53,558 bases of DNA, from contig JALEKY010000044.1 of NCBI GenBank assembly GCA_022768945.1, positions 1 through 53,558 on the forward strand, written 5' to 3'. Both the position numbers and the translations under genes were made by a program. Below the pieces are notes generated by a model, which ran no database searches, had not been told where the DNA came from, and saw only the letters and a list, made by a program, of their open reading frames with translations. The stretch is from Christensenellaceae bacterium. GTDB lineage: Bacteria; Bacillota; Clostridia; Christensenellales; Borkfalkiaceae. Of the stretch, positions 40,059 through 49,391 are shown in pieces; within the stretch, counting starts at the first letter, position 1; each line of letters starts with the position of its first letter.

Positions 40059-40966
40059 AAACAAAGGTGAATTTGGCAGGGCTTACGCTCGATAATCCGA
40101 TAATCGCTGCAAGCGGAACGTTCGGCTACGGAAAGGAGTTTTCGGAAATTTACGATATAAATATTCTCGGTTCTTTCGCGTTTAAGGGCACTACCGTCGA
40201 GCCGAGAAAGGGAAATCCCGTTCCGAGAATAGCGGAGGGAAACGACGGAATTCTTCTTTCGGTAGGATTGCAAAACCCCGGAATGGAGCATGTTATTTCA
40301 AGCGAGCTTAAAGAGATAAAAGGATACTTTAAAAAGAAAGTGATAGCAAACGCGGCGGGCTTTTCGGTCGAGGATTTTGTAATTTTAAGCGAAAATTTCG
40401 GGAAACAGAAGAATGTCGGAATTATCGAACTAAACGTAAGTTGCCCTAACGTAAAAGAGGGCGGTATTATCGGAAGTTCTCCGGAGAAAGTTTTTAACAT
40501 AACCAAAGAAGCGAAAAAAGTGACGGATAAGCCGATTTTTGTAAAACTATCCCCTTGCGTAACCGATATAGGCGAGATTGCGAAATCCGCAGAGGAGGGA
40601 GGGGCGGACGGTATTACTGTGGCAAACGCTTTGACAGGAATGAGAATAGATCTTAAAACGGGCAAACCGATAATTGCAAACAAAACGGCAGGATATGCCG
40701 GCAAGGCGATTTTTCCTATCGCGCTGAGAAACGTATATAAAGTTTATGAAGCCGTTTCGATTCCGATTATAGGCGTCGGAGGTGTGTCTTCTGCGGAGGA
40801 CGTTATCGAAATGATGTACGCGGGCGCGACCGCCGTCGGCATAGGAACGGCAGGTCTTATAAATCCGTTTGCGCTTAAAGAGATTATCGAAGAATTGCCG
40901 TTCGTCGCGGAAAAGTATAACATAGAGGATTTTTCTTCGATAATAGGTCTATCTCACAGATTTTGA
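40052..40966 (+). CDS. pyrD: Dihydroorotate dehydrogenase catalytic subunit
   Basis: LDNPIIAASGTFGYGKEF; ELNVSCPNVKEGG; GIGTAGLINPFALKEI; overlaps pyrK. Confidence 0.95.
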   Translation: MVKTKVNLAGLTLDNPIIAASGTFGYGKEFSEIYDINILGSFAFKGTTVEPRKGNPVPRIAEGNDGILLSVGLQNPGMEHVISSELKEIKGYFKKKVIANAAGFSVEDFVILSENFGKQKNVGIIELNVSCPNVKEGGIIGSSPEKVFNITKEAKKVTDKPIFVKLSPCVTDIGEIAKSAEEGGADGITVANALTGMRIDLKTGKPIIANKTAGYAGKAIFPIALRNVYKVYEAVSIPIIGVGGVSSAEDVIEMMYAGATAVGIGTAGLINPFALKEIIEELPFVAEKYNIEDFSSIIGLSHRF

Positions 40967-41131
40967 TTAAAAGCTGTTTTCCTCGGTTTAAAAATCCGCG
41001 AAAAACTGAGTAAAAAGAAGTTTGTTAAAAAACGTTCAGGTTTTGGGCTAGTGTGTTTAGCTGTTTTATAATTAATTTCTTGATTAAAATATTGATATTA
41101 TGATTTATTTTGCGATTATATGATTAAAATG

Positions 41132-41161
41132 TTGACAATCTTGTATCGACTGTGGTATGAA
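41132..41161 (+). promoter_or_regulatory. Putative promoter upstream of the 41194/41252 ORFs
   Basis: TTGACA (41132-41137), 18-nt spacer, TATGAA (41156-41161). Confidence 0.45.
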
Positions 41162-41193
41162 AAAATTGTGGGAATATATAAAGAGGCAGAGGT

Positions 41194-41458
41194 ATGGAAT
41201 TCGATGTAAGGGATAACGGCGACGGTACGTATCACGTAACCGGTCGAATGTATGAAGAAAGCGGAGAGTGCCTTCTTCCTTATTTGCGGCGGTATAGCTT
41301 ACCTTTTAACGATTATCGGTTTAATTGTCGGAACAATTTCCGCCGCAAATGCCGCTCTGTTTGACGTTTGGCATATGATTGTCCTCGAATTTAGAGTGAG
41401 CGCTCTTTATGCCGGACTTTTTAGTGATTTTTTTTATTGCTTTTTTATTTTGTTATGA
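41194..41458 (+). pseudogene. Possible frameshifted small membrane protein gene
   Basis: ATG 41194 reads MEFDVRDNGDGTYHVTGRMYEESGE...; ATG 41252 in a different frame reads MKKAESAFFLICGGIAYLLTIIGLIVGTISAANAALFDVWHMIV; hydrophobic only in the second frame. Confidence 0.35.
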
Positions 41459-42224
41459 TTTTACCGCTTAAATCGAGGCTTTTCGTTTTTAACGCTCTGT
41501 AATCGGCGGGCGAAACGGAGTATTTCTTTTCGAAAGCTTTATAAAAAACAGAGTAATCCGAGAAGCCGACCGAATAACAAATTTCCGAAATCGGGCGGTT
41601 TGAAGAGATGATAAGCTCGCATGCTTTTTCAAGCCTAAGGTCGCTTAAATATCTGTACGGAGTTTTTCCGAAAGCGTTTTTGAAAATATTTATCGTTTGG
41701 TTTTTTGAAAGAAACAAAAGCGTTGCGAGTTCGCTTAGCGTAATCGGCTTGTCGTAGTTTTCTATAATGTAATTTCTTACTTTTTCAGCCGAATTCGGTT
41801 TCTTTCGAGAGCAGGAAAGCTTGCTGAGTATATTATAAAACAACCCCGTAGGTTCTACGCCTTTTTCTTCCGGCGGCAGTCTTAACAGCTTGTCGATATA
41901 GTCGTTTACTTCGTCCAAGTTGAAATTGCCTTTTATCGGAAGCTGACCGTTTTCGTCGAAGTTCCCGTAAAAGTGAATATAGAAGTAGTTGGGTAAATCG
42001 CACGGCTTTAAGCCTTGTTGCCATAACCCGGTGCGCTGAATATAGTATTCTCCGGGAAAAAGTTCGATTTCTTTCCCGTCTTCGGAAAATCTTAAAACGC
42101 CTTTTCTCATTAAAATAAGCACGCTTTCCGCGCAATATCTGTTAACGTGTTTTTCGTTTTCAAAAAACTGTCTTTCTCCGCAATGATGATATACGGGCAG
42201 TTTGTCAAGATCTAATTTAAGCAT
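41445..42224 (-). CDS. AraC family transcriptional regulator
   Basis: C-terminal HTH: KVRNYIIENYDKPITLSELATLLFLSKNQTINIFKNAFGKTPYRYLSDLRLEKACELIISSNRPISEICYSVGFSDYSVFYKAFEKKYSVSPADYR; ATG 42224 with RBS AGGAGG. Confidence 0.9.
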   Translation of the reverse strand: MLKLDLDKLPVYHHCGERQFFENEKHVNRYCAESVLILMRKGVLRFSEDGKEIELFPGEYYIQRTGLWQQGLKPCDLPNYFYIHFYGNFDENGQLPIKGNFNLDEVNDYIDKLLRLPPEEKGVEPTGLFYNILSKLSCSRKKPNSAEKVRNYIIENYDKPITLSELATLLFLSKNQTINIFKNAFGKTPYRYLSDLRLEKACELIISSNRPISEICYSVGFSDYSVFYKAFEKKYSVSPADYRALKTKSLDLSGKIITK

Positions 42225-42370
42225 CGTATGTAATCCTCCTTGCGTATATAATAACACATTGTAATGATAAATGCAATATATAAATTGATAATTGAAATTG
42301 TTTTTTTATTGTTTTTTCTGTATAATCGGCTTATAGAGTTCGATTTAGTCGTAACTTAAAAGGAGCTTGT

Positions 42371-44227
42371 ATGAAATACGATTTTATAAATCCGAAAGAA
42401 ATAACTCCCGACGGCTGGCTTATGAGGCAGCTTAGAATTCAGGCAGACGGGCTGCACGGCAATCTCGATAAAGTTTGGCGGGACGTAAAAGAGAGCAAGT
42501 GGCTCGGAGGAAACGGCGAGGGGTGGGAAAGACTTCCTCTTTTTTTGGACGGGTTTATTCCTCTGTCCTTGCTCGTCGGGGACGAGGATAAAATCGCCCG
42601 CGCGAAAAAGTATGCCGACTGCATTCTTTCTTGTCAGGACGAGAAAGGAAGGTTTCGCCCGAAAAACGATACGGAGCCGCTTTCCGACGATATATGGGTG
42701 CAGTTTTTGATAATGAGAATGCTTACGAATTACGCCGACTGTCTATGCGACGATGATAAGACGAAAGAAATTGAAAACGCGTTGCTTTCGTGCTTCGAAT
42801 TTATATATGCCTACACAAGTGAGAGAACGCTGTTTAACTGGGCTGCGTTCAGGTGGTACGAGTGTCTTATTGCCGCGAAATGGCTGTTTGGCAGAAACAT
42901 TTCACGGCAAAATAGAGAATTTATAATCAAAGTGTGCGAAAGGCTTAAAGTTCAGGGCGCGGATATTTGCGAGCTTGTCGAAGTTTGGAAAATGAACAAG
43001 GACAAAAATAAGGGCTGGAATTACGAAGCGCACATAGTGAATATTGCTATGACGCTTAAAGCTTATGATTTGTACGGAGAGATTATGGGGGAGAAGCCGA
43101 CAGCGACTTCGGAAGAAGCGTTTTCCGTTCTATATAAAAAACACGGAACGGCTTACGGACATTTTACGGGCGACGAATGCCTTTCGGGACTGAGCGCGAT
43201 ACACGGTTCCGAGCTGTGCGGAATTGTAGAGGCGATGTACAGCTACGAGTGGAATACGGCGGTAACAGGAAAAAGCGTTTGGGGTGAACGGCTTGAAAAC
43301 CTCGCGTTTAACGGATTGCCGGCTACGGTATCCGAGGATATGTGGACTCACCAATACGACCAGCAAGTAAACCAGATTTCATGCAAAAAATACAAAAAAG
43401 CGATTTACAGAACGAACGAGCCGGACGCCAACGTATTCGGCCTCGAGCCGAATTACGGTTGTTGCACTGCAAATTTCGGTCAAGGTTTTCCTAAATTTGC
43501 GCTATCCGCATATATGAAGCAACCGGGAGGAATTGTCGCCGTTTCGCCTGTGTCTATGAAAATTCAAACGGAAATCGACGGAGAAAAAGTAAATTTTTCG
43601 TGCAAAACGGAATATCCGTTCGGCAAGACTTGCGTATTTACTTCGGATAAAACGATAAAATTGAAAGTTCGCGTTTCCGAATACGCTAAAATCGAAGTAT
43701 GCGACGAAAACAATAATAAAATCGATTGCATTAAATACGGCGGTTGGGTTGATTTTGTCCTTGAAAAGGGGGTAAATACGGTTGTGAAATACGAGTATTC
43801 GCCTCGCCTTGAAAAAGCTCCCGAGGGGGGGTATTGTCTTCGTTACGGAGCTCTTCTTTTCGCCGTGCCTGTAAAGGAAAAAAGGGAAATCGTCGAGTAT
43901 GAGAAGAACGGAGTTGTACGCAAATTTCCGTATTGCGATTATACTTTAACTCCCGACGGCGAGTGGCGGTACGCTTTTACGAAAAAAGCCGCGTTTAACG
44001 TTGAAAATCACCCCGTGAAAGTTCCGTTTTCAAGAACTAATCTGTCCGTAACGATCTCCGCCGAATTAGCGAGGGTGAGGTGGAATTACGAGAAAGGATA
44101 CGACTTGATAGCTTCCGAAAAGCCGGGGAGAATTCGCGTCGGAAGCACGGAACGAATAAAAATGCAGTCTTACGGCGCAACGAATCTGCGAATTGCCGTT
44201 ATGAGCTTGTTAGACGACGAAAAATAG
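42371..44227 (+). CDS. GH127-like (DUF1680, beta-L-arabinofuranosidase family) glycoside hydrolase
   Basis: MKYDFINPKEITPDGWLMRQLRIQADGLHGN; ExC motif in GSELCGIVEAM and CC motif in NYGCCTANFGQGFPKF, matching the GH127 Zn/catalytic Cys arrangement; (alpha/alpha)6-like. Confidence 0.8.
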   Translation: MKYDFINPKEITPDGWLMRQLRIQADGLHGNLDKVWRDVKESKWLGGNGEGWERLPLFLDGFIPLSLLVGDEDKIARAKKYADCILSCQDEKGRFRPKNDTEPLSDDIWVQFLIMRMLTNYADCLCDDDKTKEIENALLSCFEFIYAYTSERTLFNWAAFRWYECLIAAKWLFGRNISRQNREFIIKVCERLKVQGADICELVEVWKMNKDKNKGWNYEAHIVNIAMTLKAYDLYGEIMGEKPTATSEEAFSVLYKKHGTAYGHFTGDECLSGLSAIHGSELCGIVEAMYSYEWNTAVTGKSVWGERLENLAFNGLPATVSEDMWTHQYDQQVNQISCKKYKKAIYRTNEPDANVFGLEPNYGCCTANFGQGFPKFALSAYMKQPGGIVAVSPVSMKIQTEIDGEKVNFSCKTEYPFGKTCVFTSDKTIKLKVRVSEYAKIEVCDENNNKIDCIKYGGWVDFVLEKGVNTVVKYEYSPRLEKAPEGGYCLRYGALLFAVPVKEKREIVEYEKNGVVRKFPYCDYTLTPDGEWRYAFTKKAAFNVENHPVKVPFSRTNLSVTISAELARVRWNYEKGYDLIASEKPGRIRVGSTERIKMQSYGATNLRIAVMSLLDDEK

Positions 44228-44297
44228 TAAAACGAAAAATAATAAACCGCAAAATAAATGTACTATGCCTTAAAACAGTACAATAAATCTTTACATA

Positions 44298-44326
44298 AAA
44301 AAATGCCGCTTTCAGGCGGCATTTTT
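44298..44326. terminator. Bidirectional terminator between convergent genes
   Basis: AAAATGCCGCtttcagGCGGCATTTTT. Confidence 0.85.
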
Positions 44327-44429
44327 GATGTGAATACGGTATTATTTGCAACGTTCCGGAAGCGGCAAAAGCTACTACTAACGAAATAAAGCCCTAGCGA
44401 TTGCCTTTATTATCGAAAATTTCCATGCA

Positions 44430-45440
44430 TTAAACGTACCAGAGTTTGAGGTAAGCAGTAACAGACTCTTTCATTTTTGCGAAAGTAATCGAATTTCTGT
44501 ATTTTTCCGTAAAGAAGCCGATATTAATTTTGTCGTTTTTACGGCATTTTTCGGTCAGATATCCTTGTTCGATCAGTTCGTCAACGGCTTTTTGTCCGGC
44601 GACTTTTTCTGCGTTTTTCACAAGTTCTTCGAATAAAACGGGGGAGCTGTCGCGCTCCAAAGCCGTCCATATGTTAACCTTGCAAATGCCATCGCTATAC
44701 AGGCTTTTTATCTGTTCGTCGGGAACGGAACTCGTTCCGTGTAAAACTATTTTCTCGCCTATAAGCTCCTTTATTTTTCTCGCGAGGTCGCCGTGATACA
44801 TAAGATCTTTTCCCGTTGCGCGGTGCTCGGTCCCGAGATTTGCGACAACAAGATCTACGCCTGTTTTTTCAACGTATTCTTTTGCTTTTTCGGGAGTGGT
44901 CAGATCGTTGTGCTCGTCGCCCGTTGCGTCTACTATTTCGTCGCATGCGCCCTCAATTAAAATTTTACCTTTCATTTTTTTGACGAAGGCTGCGGTCGCT
45001 TCTATGTTTTTATCGAGAGGGAGAGCCGAGGCGTCGTACATAACGGACGAATACTCGCTTAAATCGCCGCTAAGCAGCTCTTCGTCGAGGTCGAATTGAG
45101 CGTGATCGAGGTGAATTAAAACGATTACGTCTTCATAAACGCCGCCTTTGCCTGCAAATGTTTTAATGTCGTCCGAAAACAGTTTTAAACCCGTTTTCCA
45201 ATCGTGACATTCGCTGTAATTCGGGGCTTGCGAGCGGTGGGAATAGTTAATTGTAATAGCAATGCTTACGGGTATGTTTTTTCCCGTTTTCGCGCGGTAG
45301 TCGTGGCAAGCCGACAAAATGGCTTCGGTAGTGGTCTGGTTCTCTGTGCAAATGCATGGAATAACCCAACCTTGTTTGCCTGCGTATTCATACACTTTTT
45401 TAACTTCTTCGAATTTAGTTACTATCATTTTGCGCCTCAC
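44430..45440 (-). CDS. Class II (FBA/KbaY/GatY-type) aldolase
   Basis: IHLDHAQFD zinc motif; VVANLGTEHRATGKDL; KIVLHGTSSVPDEQIKSLYSDGICKVNIWTALER. GTG 45440 or ATG 45428 start. Confidence 0.85.
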   Translation of the reverse strand: MRRKMIVTKFEEVKKVYEYAGKQGWVIPCICTENQTTTEAILSACHDYRAKTGKNIPVSIAITINYSHRSQAPNYSECHDWKTGLKLFSDDIKTFAGKGGVYEDVIVLIHLDHAQFDLDEELLSGDLSEYSSVMYDASALPLDKNIEATAAFVKKMKGKILIEGACDEIVDATGDEHNDLTTPEKAKEYVEKTGVDLVVANLGTEHRATGKDLMYHGDLARKIKELIGEKIVLHGTSSVPDEQIKSLYSDGICKVNIWTALERDSSPVLFEELVKNAEKVAGQKAVDELIEQGYLTEKCRKNDKINIGFFTEKYRNSITFAKMKESVTAYLKLWYV

Positions 45441-46831
45441 TTGTCGATTGAAATCAGATCGTATCCGAGATATGTGGTAAATGCTTCTTCAAGCACGTAT
45501 TTCATATGTCCGACGCCTACCGTTGTGTGGTGTTTGAAGCCTCCTTTCGCAAGAGTTATCAGTTTGTTTTGGAGGTCGGGTATTTCCGCAACGCCGCCGC
45601 ACCCGAAATATTCTTTTTCGATGGGTTCGCCCGTGAATTTTGCTTCGGAAGCATAAATTTTTAGCTTCCCGTTTTCGGTAAAGCAGTTGGAAAAAGTCAT
45701 ATCGAACGCCTTAATTCTGCCTTCGTTACTACCCCAGCCGCTGCCGGGATCTTCCTTTGCGAACATTTTATGCTCGGTAACGACGCCCTTGCCTTCCATA
45801 AGAGTTTGAGCTACCGGACCGCAGTGGAACAGAATAACTTTTTTTTCGTCGTCGCCGTAGTTATTGTTCCAATCGAGGCAAGCTGTAGGCATTTCGGAAG
45901 CAAGGTTCATTGCTCTCATGGTGATTGCCGAGCAAAGATCTATTTCGCACGAGCAAACAATGCCTCTGTCGTTGAGTTCGGAAACGAGCACGCACGGGCA
46001 AACGCGCAGGATCGTTTCCAGCTCGTTCCAACAACGCAAGGTAATCGCGTCAAGACGATATTCTTCTATGTACTCGTCGATAACGACCGAAATTTTAGAT
46101 AACGTCAACTTGTTTTTCTCGGGAACGAGGGAGAAATCCGCGTACTTTTCGAGGGTGTTTAATTTTTGCAAAACTTTTTCGTCGTTATCCGTTTTCTCGT
46201 TTACTTTGAAAATAAGTTCGGATAGGTCGAAACTTTCCACGTTTATGCCGTAACGCTGAAGGGTGACTTCGTCGAATCTGACCGTTTTGAATGCGGTCGT
46301 TCTCGCGCCGATGCAGCCGAGGTTGAAGCGTTTCATTCCTTTAACCACCCTGCATATAGCCGCGAAATCGTCGAGGTTTTTGCCGAACTCGGAAGACAAC
46401 GGATGAACTACGTGCGGTTTCATAACGGTGAACGGAATTTTATATTGATAGAAAACGTCTGTTACCGAAAATTTTCCGCAGAACGCGTCGCGACGGTGAG
46501 CGAAGTCCATTTTTCCTATTTCGTCGGGGTAAGCTTGCATTAAAATCGGCACGCCGGCGTCTTGTAACGCTGCGACTGCCCCGTTTTCGTCTATAAAAAT
46601 GGGCATGCACAGAATAACTCCGTCGTACTCGCCTTCGTGGCTTTTAAGCCAATCGTGATACAGTTTGCCTTCGTCGCGCGTTTCAACCGCTCCGTAGCGT
46701 GTTGCGTTTTCGTCCATAACGAGAGCGGTATGACCTTTGCTTTCAACGGCTTTAATCATATCTTCGCGCGCGCCTTTGATTAGTTCTGCGGGCATAAAAC
46801 CGCGATTTCCGAAATAAAGTGCGAATTTCAT
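45437..46831 (-). CDS. L-fucose/L-arabinose isomerase-like protein
   Basis: MPIFIDENGAVAALQDAGVPILM; VKGMKRFNLGCIGARTTAFKTVRFDEVTLQRYGINVESFDLSELIF; C-terminal region with HHTTVGVGH. Confidence 0.83.
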   Translation of the reverse strand: MKFALYFGNRGFMPAELIKGAREDMIKAVESKGHTALVMDENATRYGAVETRDEGKLYHDWLKSHEGEYDGVILCMPIFIDENGAVAALQDAGVPILMQAYPDEIGKMDFAHRRDAFCGKFSVTDVFYQYKIPFTVMKPHVVHPLSSEFGKNLDDFAAICRVVKGMKRFNLGCIGARTTAFKTVRFDEVTLQRYGINVESFDLSELIFKVNEKTDNDEKVLQKLNTLEKYADFSLVPEKNKLTLSKISVVIDEYIEEYRLDAITLRCWNELETILRVCPCVLVSELNDRGIVCSCEIDLCSAITMRAMNLASEMPTACLDWNNNYGDDEKKVILFHCGPVAQTLMEGKGVVTEHKMFAKEDPGSGWGSNEGRIKAFDMTFSNCFTENGKLKIYASEAKFTGEPIEKEYFGCGGVAEIPDLQNKLITLAKGGFKHHTTVGVGHMKYVLEEAFTTYLGYDLISIDK

Positions 46832-48300
46832 TATTTTTCAATCTCCTTTGTCATTTTATATAGTTTTTTATACTTTTTGTATTTGTTGTCGTAATAGTTT
46901 TCGTCCATGCCGGAGTATAAAACTTCTTTTTTATACCGCACGAATTTTTCCTTAGCCGAAACGAAATCACGGCTTTGTCCGAGCGCTACCGACTGCAACA
47001 TCGCAAGCCCGCATAGTCCGCCTTCCGCGGAACGAAGAGTTTTTATAGGCAGTTTCAGTACGTTTGACTGAATTTCTATGCGATATGAAGAATTCGAGCC
47101 TCCGCCGGTCGCAACAAGCTCGTTTATTTCTATGCCGAATTGTTTGACGGTTTCGAGATTAAATCTCATTTCGTAAGCGGTACCTTCGGTAATCGCGCGG
47201 AAGATTTCTCCGTCTGTAGAGGAGAGGGTCAAATTTAAAATGCAGCCTGTGGCGAAGTCGTCGCGGTATGGCGTTGCCGCGCCTCCGAAGTATGGTAGAA
47301 CGAGCATATCTGTCTTTTCTTTGCCGCTTTTTTCGAGATAGGAGAAAACGTCTTGTTCGTCGCCTTTATAGCCGTGGAGTATTTTTTTTCTGAACCAATC
47401 GACTACCGAGCCGGAGGTGAAATTCAGAATATACGTGCAGTAGAGGTTTTCTAAAAACGGAACGACGGGGTAGCCGAAGTAACCGACTTTTATATCCGAC
47501 GGAACTTTGTCGAATACGGCGGTAATACACTCGACCGTACCCATTCCGTCGGCTGCCTTACCCGAGTCGATTACGCCCGCTCCGAGCGTGGCGCAAACCT
47601 GGTCGTGAGAGCCTAAAACGAGAACGCAATCTGTCGAAAGTCCGGTTTCTCGGGCTGCGCTTTCAGAAATGTTCCCGACTATCGATCCCGTTTTTTCGGG
47701 GCGGGAAAACAGAGAAACGTCTATATTCAAACTCTTGCAAAGCTCTTTCGAAAACACTTTCTTTTCAATGTCGAAAACGCCCGTTCTTGCAGCGAGGGAA
47801 TAGTCGATAACCCTTTCGTTTGTCAGTAAGTAACCGAAATAATCGCATATAAGCATTATTTTCTTTGTTTTTGCGTAAATGTGCGGGAAGTTTTCTTTAA
47901 TCCATAAGAGTTTGTAAACGGAATACATCGGCGCAGGCATTACGCCCGCGATATGATAGAATGTTTGTTCACCGATAGTTTTTTTCGCTTGTTCCGCCTG
48001 AAAAGAACCGCGCGAATCCGTATAAAGCATGGGAAGGGTTAAAATTTCATCGTTTTCGCCCAAAGAGACAAAAGATTCTCCGAATGAGGAAAACGCGACG
48101 GAAGAAATTTTAAATTTTTCGCTTGCCGCGCGGATTAATTTGAAAACCGTATCCCGAATGAAAAGTATGTCGGCGTATTTTTCGCCGGCTACTTCTTTTA
48201 AAGGGCATTCTGCAGATTGGTAAAAAAGTATTTCTCCGTCTGAGTCGAAAACCTGAGCCTTAGAACGCGTAGTGCCTATGTCAACGCATAAAAAATTCAT
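46831..48300 (-). CDS. FGGY-family carbohydrate kinase
   Basis: MNFLCVDIGTTRSKAQVFDSDGEIL; SHDQVCATLGAGVIDSGKAADGMGTVECI; VATGGGSNSSYRIEIQSNVL; 1-nt TAATG overlap with the isomerase gene. Confidence 0.9.
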   Translation of the reverse strand: MNFLCVDIGTTRSKAQVFDSDGEILFYQSAECPLKEVAGEKYADILFIRDTVFKLIRAASEKFKISSVAFSSFGESFVSLGENDEILTLPMLYTDSRGSFQAEQAKKTIGEQTFYHIAGVMPAPMYSVYKLLWIKENFPHIYAKTKKIMLICDYFGYLLTNERVIDYSLAARTGVFDIEKKVFSKELCKSLNIDVSLFSRPEKTGSIVGNISESAARETGLSTDCVLVLGSHDQVCATLGAGVIDSGKAADGMGTVECITAVFDKVPSDIKVGYFGYPVVPFLENLYCTYILNFTSGSVVDWFRKKILHGYKGDEQDVFSYLEKSGKEKTDMLVLPYFGGAATPYRDDFATGCILNLTLSSTDGEIFRAITEGTAYEMRFNLETVKQFGIEINELVATGGGSNSSYRIEIQSNVLKLPIKTLRSAEGGLCGLAMLQSVALGQSRDFVSAKEKFVRYKKEVLYSGMDENYYDNKYKKYKKLYKMTKEIEK

Positions 48301-48330
48301 AAAATTCCTCCTTTTTCATTAAAATTTTAA

Positions 48331-48359
48331 TTGATTTAAAACGGACATTATAGTATAAT
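48331..48359 (+). promoter_or_regulatory. Putative promoter for the PocR/AraC regulator gene
   Basis: TTGATT (48331-48336), 17-nt spacer, TATAAT (48354-48359). Confidence 0.5.
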
Positions 48360-48388
48360 AAATAAAAAAATATGGTAAAATCATATCA

Positions 48389-49207
48389 ATGATTACTAAT
48401 TTTGAAAACATAGTAGAACGAAAACTGTTAAATCTGCTTGAAAATTTTTACGTTCTTACGGGGATGAAAATATGTATATTCGATCCTGACGGAAATGAAG
48501 TCTGTTACTATCCGGAAAGGCTTTCGCCGTTTTGCGAGCATATACGCAAGAACAAGGAAATTAACGAAAAATGTTTGAAATGCGATAGATTAGCTTTGAA
48601 CGAATGCAGAAAAACAAAACAGGCGAAGATATATACCTGTCACGCGGGGCTTACCGAATGCGTAACGCCGATAACCGTTAACGGCGCGATAAAGGGGTTC
48701 ATCGCGATAGGGCAAATCAGAGAAAACGAAAGCGCGGTTTTTCCTACTGAGTACGGGAACAAAAAGGAACTAAAAAGGTTGTATGACATGTTATCCGTAA
48801 TACCGAGGAGTAAAACCGAGTCTGCGTTGTACATTCTCAACGCATGCGCGGAATACGAATATCTGAAAAAATACGTCAGCGAGTTCAGCGAAGCGTTCAA
48901 CGTCAGATTGCAACGATTTATAAACGAAAATACGGATAAAGATTTATCAGTCGACGCGTTGTGCCGTGAGTTTGCTATGACGAGGCGAGAGCTGTATTAC
49001 GAGATAAAAAAAGGATTTGACACAACTCCCGGCGAACTCGTTAAAGAATTCAGGCTTCGTTATGCTACCGAATTGCTTCGAGGAAGCGAAATGCCGGTGT
49101 TTAGAATTGCAGAAAAAGCGGGTATTTTCGATTACAACTATTTTTCAAAAATATTTAAAAAGCGGTACGGAGTAAGTCCGAGAGAATATAGGAAAAGCAG
49201 CGAATAA
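48389..49207 (+). CDS. PocR-sensor-domain AraC-family transcriptional regulator
   Basis: N-terminal PocR domain with CEHIRKNKEINEKCLKCDRLALNECRKTKQAKIYTCHAGLTECVTPI; C-terminal AraC HTH ending AGIFDYNYFSKIFKKRYGVSPREYR. Confidence 0.9.
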   Translation: MITNFENIVERKLLNLLENFYVLTGMKICIFDPDGNEVCYYPERLSPFCEHIRKNKEINEKCLKCDRLALNECRKTKQAKIYTCHAGLTECVTPITVNGAIKGFIAIGQIRENESAVFPTEYGNKKELKRLYDMLSVIPRSKTESALYILNACAEYEYLKKYVSEFSEAFNVRLQRFINENTDKDLSVDALCREFAMTRRELYYEIKKGFDTTPGELVKEFRLRYATELLRGSEMPVFRIAEKAGIFDYNYFSKIFKKRYGVSPREYRKSSE

Positions 49208-49322
49208 AGATTCGCTTTAAACGGCGGCGTAGGCGCGCGTTGCTTTTATGAGCCTGAAAACGGATAATTTTTCTAAAAACCGTCTAAAACGCGGATTATC
49301 GATATTTTTTGCCAAAAAAAGC

Positions 49323-49355
49323 GGCGCGGAGCAATTTGGCAATTTGCTTCGCGCC
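49323..49355. terminator. Terminator-like hairpin between convergent genes
   Basis: GGCGCGGAGCAAtttggcaaTTTGCTTCGCGCC with A-tract upstream (T-tract for the - strand). Confidence 0.6.
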
Positions 49356-49391
49356 TACCAAAACAATATCTGATTCGCGCCGTAAAAAATA

